Shown here: positions 1 through 5,692 of the stretch, piece by piece
Numbering within the stretch: position 1 is the first letter of the stretch
Layout: every line of letters starts with the position of its first letter
NCBI GenBank assembly: GCA_023300065.1
Contig: JALZWJ010000194.1
Coordinates: forward strand, 1 to 6,998
Direction of reading: 5' to 3'
Length of the DNA stretch: 6,998 nt
Source of the DNA: Akkermansiaceae bacterium
GTDB taxonomy: Bacteria; Verrucomicrobiota; Verrucomicrobiia; Verrucomicrobiales; Akkermansiaceae
The notes under the pieces: generated by a model
Told to the model about the DNA's origin: nothing
What the model saw: the letters and a program-made list of their open reading frames with translations, nothing else
The model's database searches: none
Position numbers and translations under genes: made by a program

Positions 1-592
1 CATTCTCTGGTGCAGCAGCGAGTTTGGCTTCGCCACTCTTTCTGATGCACACACCACCGGCTCCTCACTGATGCCGCAGAAGAAGAACCCGGATGTCTGT
101 GAGTTGACCCGTGGAAAAACAGGTCGCCTTTACGGGAATCTCACCGCGATCCTCACTGCGGTCAAAGGGCTCCCCCTCACCTACAATCGCGACTTACAAG
201 AGGACAAAGAACCACTCTTCGACTCCATCGACACGCTCACTCTCGCACTCAAGGTAAACACCGAAATGATCGCCGCGATGGAGGTCAATGAAAAGGTCTG
301 CGAAGCCGCAGCCTCCGATCCCATGCTCCTCGCCACTGACCTCGCAGACTGGTTAGTCAAGCAGGGCGTCCCCTTCCGATCCGCACACGAGCTGGTCGGC
401 AAAGCGGTGGCGGCCTCCGTGGATTCAGGCACACCGCTCGATCAACTCGATCTCACGAAGGTCGACTCAGCCTTCACCGCTGATGCCTCCTCCGTCTTCT
501 CGCTCCAGACAGCCCTCGCGGCCCGAACCAACCCTGGTGCCCCATCGATCGAAAACGTGAGAGCTCAGATCGTCCGCTGGAAAAACGCATAG
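1..592 (+). CDS. argH: Argininosuccinate lyase, C-terminal part (5' end outside window)
   Basis: This is the 3' portion of argH, open in frame from base 2, with about 196 residues visible before a TAG stop. Argininosuccinate lyase splits argininosuccinate into arginine and fumarate in the cytoplasm, the last step of arginine synthesis. The superfamily signature GSSLMPQKKNPD is present at bases 59-94. It is the mobile loop whose serine is considered the catalytic acid in the fumarase/aspartase superfamily. The helical core segment follows (GLPLTYNRDLQEDKEPLFDS, starting near base 166), then the small C-terminal domain with LATDLADWLVKQGVPFR near bases 328-378. An internal ATG at base 71 lies inside the signature motif and cannot be the true start. 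The gene converges on uvrA with only 23 bases between stop codons, and I see no clear hairpin terminator in that gap. Family assignment is firm; the N-terminal half is not visible. Confidence 0.96.
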   Translation, partial: ILWCSSEFGFATLSDAHTTGSSLMPQKKNPDVCELTRGKTGRLYGNLTAILTAVKGLPLTYNRDLQEDKEPLFDSIDTLTLALKVNTEMIAAMEVNEKVCEAAASDPMLLATDLADWLVKQGVPFRSAHELVGKAVAASVDSGTPLDQLDLTKVDSAFTADASSVFSLQTALAARTNPGAPSIENVRAQIVRWKNA

Positions 593-615
593 CGAAAGCC
601 TAACTAAGGTCGAAA

Positions 616-3444
616 TCACATTTCTCGCAAGGCACGTCCCGTCGCCGATTTCTCGACCTCCATCACCTCCGCTGGGGTTCCCGTCGCGACGACATACCCA
701 CCTTCAGCCCCACCGGTGGGGCCGAGGTCGATGAGGTGGTCACACACTGCGATGACATCGAGATTATGTTCCACCACCACTAAACTGTGCCCGGCATCGC
801 GAAGCCGAGAGAGCACTTGTAAGAGAACTTGGACATCCTGATAATGCAGGCCCGTCGTCGGTTCATCCAAAAGATAAAGGGTGTGGCCTATAGTTGATTT
901 GGAGAGCTCGCACGCCAGCTTCACCCGCTGGGCCTCACCACCAGATAGCGTATTAGCCGCTTGCCCGAGCTTCACGTAACCTAGGCCCACATCAAAGAGG
1001 GCATTCATAATCGCGTTTAACTTCGGCACTGCTCCAAAAAAATCGCGAGCTTCTTCGATCGTCATCTCCAGAATATCCGCCACGTTTTTCCCCCGATAAC
1101 GGATGTCGAGAGTCTCGCGATTATAGCGATTTCCTCGGCAAGCTTCGCACTCGATCCAGACATCAGGCAGGAAGTGCATATCGATCCGCAGCGCACCTCC
1201 ACCTTGGCATTTTTCACAACGTCCGCCCTTCACATTAAAACTAAAGCGCCCTGTTTTATATCCCCGCTGCCGAGAGAGCGGGAGTTTTGAAAAGAGCTCC
1301 CGAACGAGATCAAAGGCCCCGGTATAAGTCGCGGGGTTTGAACGCGGACTTTTCCCAAGTGGGCTCTGGTCCACCACCACGACTTTTTCGAGAAACTCTA
1401 GGCCCTCAATCTTATCATGCTTGCCCGGCTCATCCTTCGCCCGGTGAAAGGTCCGTGCCAGTGAGCGGCGGAGGATCTTATCCACCAGAGTCGATTTACC
1501 ACTACCACTCGGCCCCGTCACTCCCACTAACTGCCCTAGCGGGATTGTCACATCCTCGCCTTTGAGATTATTCGCGGCAGGCCCCACAATCGTGAGGGCG
1601 CGCGAGGACTTACGTTTGTGCGCTGATATCACCTGAGCCTCCCGCCGTAGCCACCTCCCCGTCGGAGTGTCCAGCTTTGCGACCTCCGCCGGAGTTCCTT
1701 GGCCGATCAATTCACCACCATGAAGTCCGGCCGCCGGACCGATCTCGATGACCTGGTCCGCCGCCCGCACCATCGCTTCATCGTGCTCCACCACCACCAC
1801 CGTATTTCCGGAATCCCGCAGACGGATGAGGGCCCCGATGAGGCGGTCGTTATCGAGCGGATGCAGCCCGATGCTAGGTTCATCCAAGACATAAAGAACC
1901 CCCGCTAATCCCGACCCCAACTGGGTGGCAAGGCGGACACGCTGGAACTCACCGCCAGAAAGAGTCCCGCTAGCCCTGTCCAAACTAAGATAACCTAGAC
2001 CGACTTCGTTAAGGAAAGAAAGACGCTTTTGCAGCTCTGCCACCACCCCGGTCATCGCGAGCTGCTTATCCTCCGGAAGAGTGATCCCCGCGAGCCAAGT
2101 CCGGATAGACTCGATGGAACTACCACAAAATTCATGGATCCCCTTCACTCCATCTTTCGCCGTGAGAGTCACCGCAAGGTACTCTGGCTTGAGCCGTTGT
2201 CCCGCGCAGGCCTGACAACCGCGCGAGGTGATGAAGCGGCTCATACTCCGTTTTACCGAATCACTTTCGCTCTCGCGATAGTGACGTTCGACCTGCCGGC
2301 AGACACCCTCAAATTCCTTTTTCAAAGGGACCTTTGCGCCCTCTTTTTCCCACTCTACCAAAATCTTAGTCTCCCCCATTCCGTAGAAGAGAGCCTCTTG
2401 AAATTCCCTGCTCAATGAATCAAAACGCTCATCCACACTCACCCCGCAGTGCGTGGCGAGGGCCTCGATATGTAACTGGTTCCACCCTTTCTTTTTGGTC
2501 GAGCCCCTCGCCCAAACTGCGACCGCTCCCTCAGCGAGGGACTTGCTCTGATCCGGCACCGCGAGGAAGGGATCACAAAAAGCCTCCGTGCCTAATCCAT
2601 GACACGCTTCACACGCGCCGAGGTGGGAATTGAAAGAAAAATGCCGTGGCGTAAGCGAGGGCAGCTCGAACCCAGTTTCAGTATTTCGGAAACTCGTCGC
2701 AAACGCCATCTCTTCCCAGCTTGCATCTCCCTTCTGCTGAGCCAAGGCTCTGACCTCCATTCCACAGATGCGGAGGGCGATTTCCACACTGTCCGCCAGT
2801 CGCGATTCCAGCCCCTCTTTCACCACTAGGCGGTCCACGACAATCTCGATCGCCCCATTCTCCGGCCAATGCTCCTCCGCTTCCTCCAGCTCGAGAATCT
2901 CTCCGTCAATCCTCACCCTCACAAACCCCTGCCGCTGTAAATCCGCAATCATCCCCTTCGCGTCCCCCTCCGATGTGAGCGGAGCTAGTAAAATCAACCG
3001 TGTCCCAGCGACCCGTCCACACAAGCTGGTGACAATATCTGTCGTCGTCATCCGCTCTAACCGATCCCCCGTCACTGGGTCATGCGGCACCCCTGCCGCC
3101 GCGTAGAGGATTCTTAAAAAATCATGAATCTCGGTCACCGTTGCAATCGTGGAGCGGGGGTTCCCCGAACCCGATTTCTGCTCAATCGCGATCGCGGGGC
3201 TGAGGCCCTCGATCGAGTCCACCTCCGGCTTCTCCAACTGATCCAGAAACTGCCGCGCATAAACTGAAAGTGACTCCACGTAGCGCCGCTGCCCCTCCGC
3301 ATAGAGAGTATGAAAGGCGAGGCTCGACTTCCCACTCCCACTTACCCCCGTGACCACAATCAATTTTCCACGAGGTAAATCTACATCCACCCCTTTGAGG
3401 TTATGCTGCCGCGCTCCACGAATCTTAATCACGCTCCAATTCAT
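616..3444 (-). CDS. uvrA: UvrABC excinuclease subunit A (DNA damage-recognition ATPase)
   Basis: UvrA is the damage-sensing ATPase of nucleotide excision repair; as a dimer it loads UvrB onto lesions. From the chosen ATG it has 942 residues, close to E. coli UvrA (940). In order it shows: Walker A GVSGSGKSS (33-41); the UvrB-binding/insertion region; Cys pairs CEAC (278-281) and CQAC (410-413); ABC signature LSGGE (495-499) with Walker B LYVLDEPSIGLH (517-528); second Walker A GPSGSGKST (644-652); C-terminal zinc finger CEKC-X19-CEAC (743-769); second LSGGE (833-837) with Walker B LYLLDEPTTGLH (856-867). The CPxCG pair found near residue 253 in E. coli is absent (TSFR here, 250-253). The frame stays open upstream to an ATG at 3519, but that lies in the loop of a terminator hairpin. 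ATG 3444 aligns with family N-termini, yet AAAGGAG directly abuts it with no spacer. A TTG at 3468, preceded by AAGGAG with a 7-nt spacer, is a credible alternative adding 8 residues. The stop is TGA. No LexA-type box was recognised upstream. Confidence 0.97.
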   Translation of the reverse strand: MNWSVIKIRGARQHNLKGVDVDLPRGKLIVVTGVSGSGKSSLAFHTLYAEGQRRYVESLSVYARQFLDQLEKPEVDSIEGLSPAIAIEQKSGSGNPRSTIATVTEIHDFLRILYAAAGVPHDPVTGDRLERMTTTDIVTSLCGRVAGTRLILLAPLTSEGDAKGMIADLQRQGFVRVRIDGEILELEEAEEHWPENGAIEIVVDRLVVKEGLESRLADSVEIALRICGMEVRALAQQKGDASWEEMAFATSFRNTETGFELPSLTPRHFSFNSHLGACEACHGLGTEAFCDPFLAVPDQSKSLAEGAVAVWARGSTKKKGWNQLHIEALATHCGVSVDERFDSLSREFQEALFYGMGETKILVEWEKEGAKVPLKKEFEGVCRQVERHYRESESDSVKRSMSRFITSRGCQACAGQRLKPEYLAVTLTAKDGVKGIHEFCGSSIESIRTWLAGITLPEDKQLAMTGVVAELQKRLSFLNEVGLGYLSLDRASGTLSGGEFQRVRLATQLGSGLAGVLYVLDEPSIGLHPLDNDRLIGALIRLRDSGNTVVVVEHDEAMVRAADQVIEIGPAAGLHGGELIGQGTPAEVAKLDTPTGRWLRREAQVISAHKRKSSRALTIVGPAANNLKGEDVTIPLGQLVGVTGPSGSGKSTLVDKILRRSLARTFHRAKDEPGKHDKIEGLEFLEKVVVVDQSPLGKSPRSNPATYTGAFDLVRELFSKLPLSRQRGYKTGRFSFNVKGGRCEKCQGGGALRIDMHFLPDVWIECEACRGNRYNRETLDIRYRGKNVADILEMTIEEARDFFGAVPKLNAIMNALFDVGLGYVKLGQAANTLSGGEAQRVKLACELSKSTIGHTLYLLDEPTTGLHYQDVQVLLQVLSRLRDAGHSLVVVEHNLDVIAVCDHLIDLGPTGGAEGGYVVATGTPAEVMEVEKSATGRALREM

Positions 3445-3475
3445 CTCCTTTCCACCGCAGGGAGTCAACTTCCGG

Positions 3476-3481
3476 CTCCTT
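3476..3481 (-). promoter_or_regulatory. Possible ribosome binding site for a TTG start of uvrA
   Basis: On the minus strand AAGGAG stands 7 nt before an in-frame TTG (3468-3466), which is ideal spacing. The homology-preferred ATG at 3444 has AAAGGAG immediately adjacent, which is too close to work well, and otherwise only GGTGG 7 nt upstream. This site could therefore decide the start and would give UvrA an 8-residue N-terminal extension (LTPCGGKE, initiating as Met). Sequence spacing is seen directly; its use is inferred. Confidence 0.4.
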
Positions 3482-3500
3482 GAGCTTTCGATCAATTCAC

Positions 3501-3533
3501 AAAAAAAAGCCCGGCGCACTGGCCGGGCTTTTT
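3501..3533 (-). terminator. Rho-independent terminator (strong leftward, possibly bidirectional)
   Basis: A perfect 7-bp GC-rich stem (GCCCGGC/GCCGGGC, 3509-3515 with 3522-3528) encloses a 6-nt loop. On the minus strand it is followed by eight consecutive T (3508-3501) and preceded by five A, a classic intrinsic terminator 26 bases past the stop of the thioredoxin-fold gene. On the plus strand the hairpin is followed by five T, so it may also stop rightward transcription. Its presence between the two leftward genes suggests uvrA is not simply the tail of that gene's transcript, although partial read-through is possible. It also overlaps the extended uvrA reading frame, arguing against the ATG at 3519. 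Confidence 0.9.
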
Positions 3534-3558
3534 GAAAGAATATTGAGTGCTGAGAGAC

Positions 3559-4254
3559 TTACTCCGCAGCTTTCTCCTGAATCATTTTCTGATCTTCCTC
3601 AGAAAGCTTGGAAATCTCGTAAGGAATCTTACGGCCGTTCTTGAGGCGGAAGGTGAGCTTATCACCATCAATTTCGGTAACGGCGGCGACCAGTGGCTGG
3701 CCTTCGCTATTCGTCCAAGTCCGCTGCCTAAAGAGGTCTCCCCCTTTTTTGTCATCAGCAGGCTCGTCTTCGTAATCCTTTAGAGCATTTTTCACCACTT
3801 TCTCAAAATCTTCGCCACCAGGACTTCCATTGAAAATCAGCTGACCTTCGACATCGAAGACGTAAGCGTGTGGAATTCCACGTGAGCTCAGCGGACCGCG
3901 AACCTGACGGGTCACGGTGAACTCTGCTTTGTGCTCGTCCAAGATACCTTTAATCTTAGCTTCCCCAGTATTTTGGCTTTCTGCGGCGATAATCGAGAGG
4001 CCCTTCTTACTCATTTTTTTGTCCATCTTCACGAGATGGGGCATTAAGCGAATACAAGGTCCTCAATTGACACCCCATACCTCGAGGACCACGACGCGGC
4101 CTTCCAGGTTTTTCATTTCCACTTCGTCGCCGAAGAGGTGTTCTCCGAGGGTCCACTCGGAAAGGTTGTGATCGGGGAGAGCCCCGTCTTGAGCCATGGC
4201 GGACGACATTGCCAATCCGAGGGCAAGGAAGCTACGCATTAATAGTAATTTCAT
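3559..4254 (-). CDS. Candidate selenoprotein: secreted thioredoxin-fold (UGPC) oxidoreductase with SHD1-like tail
   Basis: One 231-codon frame read through an in-frame TGA at codon 64. Residues 1-21 form a signal peptide (Lys/Arg start, Leu/Ala-rich core, AMA cleavage site before QDG), so the protein should be extracytoplasmic. Residues 22-63 fit the start of a TlpA/ResA-like thioredoxin domain, ending in beta-strand RVVVLEVWGVN. The motif is then [UGA]-G-P-C-I-R-L-M-P, where family members have CGPC. The domain continues to the cis-Pro loop (GIPHAYVFD, cis-Pro about 128) and helix FEKVVKNAL. After an acidic linker (about 160-173), residues 175-228 (RTWT...LSEEDQKMI) resemble SHD1-like domains of PVC bacteria. 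Cys67 is the only cysteine, so Sec64 would supply the attacking residue and Cys67 the resolving one. A SECIS-like hairpin lies downstream of the TGA. No good ribosome-binding site is visible before ATG 4254 or ATG 4239. A strong terminator follows. The main alternative is a pseudogene or base error turning TGC/TGT into TGA; substrate unknown. Confidence 0.82.
4023..4039 (-). promoter_or_regulatory. Putative bacterial SECIS hairpin
   Basis: On the minus strand, CCATCT pairs perfectly with AGATGG (6 bp) around a 5-nt loop CGTGA. The loop lies 30-34 nt after the UGA and carries a G at its second position followed by U. From memory, bacterial SECIS models expect a short stem with a small loop roughly 16-37 nt after the UGA and a G in the first two loop positions; this fits. 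A weak lower stem (UG with CA) may continue after a small internal loop. Such hairpins are recruited by SelB carrying Sec-tRNA. Its function here is inferred, not shown. Confidence 0.65.
4063..4065 (-). other. In-frame UGA, proposed selenocysteine codon (Sec64)
   Basis: The TGA replaces exactly the first Cys codon of a thioredoxin CGPC motif: upstream codons read W-G-V-N and downstream codons read G-P-C, all in one frame with no indel. The frame then stays open for 167 codons that complete the fold. UGA is the terminator of uvrA and hisS in this window, so general reassignment of UGA is not supported. Established knowledge: selenocysteine commonly replaces catalytic Cys in redox proteins as UxxC. 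Confidence 0.8.
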
Positions 4255-4261
4255 AACGCTT

Positions 4262-4293
4262 TTGATACTGTCTAATCAGAAAAATTCTTTCAA
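4262..4293 (-). promoter_or_regulatory. Weak promoter candidate for the thioredoxin-fold gene
   Basis: On the minus strand, TTGAAA (4293-4288) resembles a -35 box and TATCAA (4267-4262) a poor -10 box, but the 20-nt spacer is too long for a good sigma-70 promoter. The segment is AT-rich and lies directly upstream of the start codon. It marks a likely promoter zone rather than a confident site. Confidence 0.25.
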
Positions 4294-4350
4294 GAAAAAT
4301 GAGACTCACTGGCAAGCCCTCCTCAGAAGACCGAGTTCCAACAATCCGCC

Positions 4351-4378
4351 TCGACATCGGGTCATCCCCCCCTATTCT
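4351..4378 (+). promoter_or_regulatory. Possible sigma-70-like promoter for hisS-aspS
   Basis: TCGACA (4351-4356; 5 of 6 to TTGACA) is followed after 16 nt by TATTCT (4373-4378; 4 of 6 to TATAAT). Transcription would begin near 4385 and leave a leader of about 33 nt before hisS. The 163-bp gap between the divergent genes is the natural place for both promoters. Support is by consensus resemblance only. Confidence 0.35.
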
Positions 4379-4417
4379 CGCGCGCCCGTGAGAAATCGCG
4401 GGAACCCCTTCTCAACC

Positions 4418-5692
4418 ATGGCCAAACCAGTCTTCCAGTCACTCCCCGGCTTTCGCGACTTCCGTCCTGAAGACTGCGCCGTGCGTAACTACTTGTTCCG
4501 GAACTTCCGCGAGGTCGCCCGCCGCTATGGCTTCGTGGAGTATGAAACGCCCATTGTAGAAGGCACGGAGCTTTACCTCAAAAAATCTGGCGGCGAACTG
4601 GGAACCCAGCTTTTCCGTTTCGAAGACCAAGGCGGACGTGATGTGACCCTTCGTCCAGAAGTCACCGCTTCCCTCGGCCGTCTCCTCACCGCCTGCCAGC
4701 GTGACTATCCTAAGCCGCTGCGCTGGTTCGAAATCGGCCAATGTTTCCGTTACGAAAAACCGCAAGCCGGACGGACTCGGGAATTCTACCAATTCAACGT
4801 CGACCTCATCGGCGAGCCTAATGCTGCCGCTGATGCTGAGCTGATCGCACTCACCATCGAGTTGATGCGTGAACTGGGCTTCCAAAAAGGAGACTTCGTG
4901 ATCCGCCTTTCAGACCGCGCCTACTGGCAGAGCTTTGCTGAGGCAAAAGGCCTCTCCGAAGAACAAGCGGCCGAGCTACTCCAAATCGTCGATAAGCTCG
5001 AACGCGATAAAGAAGGAACGCTCCCTGCGAAGTTAGAGGCCCTCGGCCTCACCGTCGAAGAAGTCCAAACCGCCATCAAATCGCCAAGCGATCTGAGCGA
5101 AAACCTCAACACTGTCCTCAGCAATCTCGAGGCACGCGGCATGCGCGATGACGTCGAGGTGGACCTCTCGATCGTCCGTGGCCTCGCCTACTACACCGGC
5201 GTCGTCTTCGAGATCTTCGACGCTAAAAAGTCAATGCGCGCCGTCGCAGGAGGTGGCCGTTACGACTCACTCGTCTCCGCTCTCTCGGATGGTAAAGTGG
5301 ATCTCCCCGCCGTCGGCTTCGCGATCGGTGACGTCGTCATCCGTGACCTCATTGAGAAGACCCCACATGCCTTGGAAAAGATGCAGGCCGCCCTCAAAGC
5401 GGAGACTGCCTGTGATGTTTTTTTGGTCCTCGCCGATCCAGAGAAGCAGTCCAATGTCCTGGCCCTCGCCAGCACACTACGCACCGCGGGCATCGCCGTG
5501 TCCTATTCCCTTTCGCCTACCAAGTTCGCCAAGCAATTCAAAGCAGCCGAACAAGCCGGAGCAGCTCTAGCCCTCGTAATCGGGGCGGAATTCCCGGAGG
5601 CCTCGCTTAAAATTGTCGCAACCCGCGAAGAGGTCAAATTGACCATCGATGGCGACATCAAACAAACCCTTTCCCAATACCTGAAGAAATGA
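4418..5692 (+). CDS. hisS: Histidyl-tRNA synthetase
   Basis: This cytoplasmic class II enzyme attaches histidine to tRNA-His using ATP. The 424-residue product matches the usual HisRS size. Visible elements: N-terminal LPGFRDFRPED (9-19); motif 1 region ending near EYETPIVEGTEL (41-52); the TLRPE loop (77-81); motif 2 FEIGQCFRYEKP...REFYQFNVDL (104-130); the histidine-specific HisA motif IVRGLAYYTGVVFE (242-255), with Arg244 in the position of the catalytic arginine; GGGRYD (268-273); and a C-terminal anticodon-binding domain from about 322. Motif 3 reads GFAIGDVVIRDL (291-302) instead of GFxxGLERL, so the usual arginine is missing there, as I recall for plant organellar-type HisRS. The frame is open upstream to an ATG at 4196, but that stretch runs antisense through the thioredoxin-fold gene and shows no homology; ATG 4418 begins right at the conserved region. 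Its ribosome-binding site is weak. The TGA stop overlaps the aspS start. Confidence 0.96.
   Translation: MAKPVFQSLPGFRDFRPEDCAVRNYLFRNFREVARRYGFVEYETPIVEGTELYLKKSGGELGTQLFRFEDQGGRDVTLRPEVTASLGRLLTACQRDYPKPLRWFEIGQCFRYEKPQAGRTREFYQFNVDLIGEPNAAADAELIALTIELMRELGFQKGDFVIRLSDRAYWQSFAEAKGLSEEQAAELLQIVDKLERDKEGTLPAKLEALGLTVEEVQTAIKSPSDLSENLNTVLSNLEARGMRDDVEVDLSIVRGLAYYTGVVFEIFDAKKSMRAVAGGGRYDSLVSALSDGKVDLPAVGFAIGDVVIRDLIEKTPHALEKMQAALKAETACDVFLVLADPEKQSNVLALASTLRTAGIAVSYSLSPTKFAKQFKAAEQAGAALALVIGAEFPEASLKIVATREEVKLTIDGDIKQTLSQYLKK

Noticed and set aside
593..615. Terminator between the convergent argH and uvrA genes
   Set aside because: The 23-bp gap contains no stable hairpin with a T run on either strand.
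1785..1805. Short CAC/CCA tandem repeat (similar runs near 770 and 1370)
   Set aside because: These are valine runs (VVVVEH, VVVVD) in beta strands of the UvrA ATPase domains read on the minus strand, not independent repeats.
3559..4044. Stand-alone 161-residue gene starting at the ATG at 4044
   Set aside because: It starts in the middle of a thioredoxin helix, just after G-P-C-I-R-L, has no ribosome-binding site at normal spacing, lacks a signal peptide, and is in frame with the upstream fragment.
4042..4068. Frameshift joining the two thioredoxin fragments
   Set aside because: No shift is needed: codons before and after the TGA are in the same frame and give W-G-V-N-x-G-P-C directly.
4267..4280. 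LexA/SOS-box-like inverted repeat (CTG...CAG) upstream of the thioredoxin-fold gene
   Set aside because: The spacing is shorter than CTGT-N8-ACAG and it is not located at uvrA; likely chance.
4196..4417. N-terminal extension of hisS from the ATG at 4196
   Set aside because: It runs antisense into the signal-peptide region of the thioredoxin-fold gene, shows no HisRS-like sequence, and the conserved HisRS start coincides with ATG 4418.
616..5692. General reassignment of UGA to an amino acid
   Set aside because: uvrA and hisS both end in TGA at the expected family lengths, and the hisS TGA is immediately overlapped by the aspS start.
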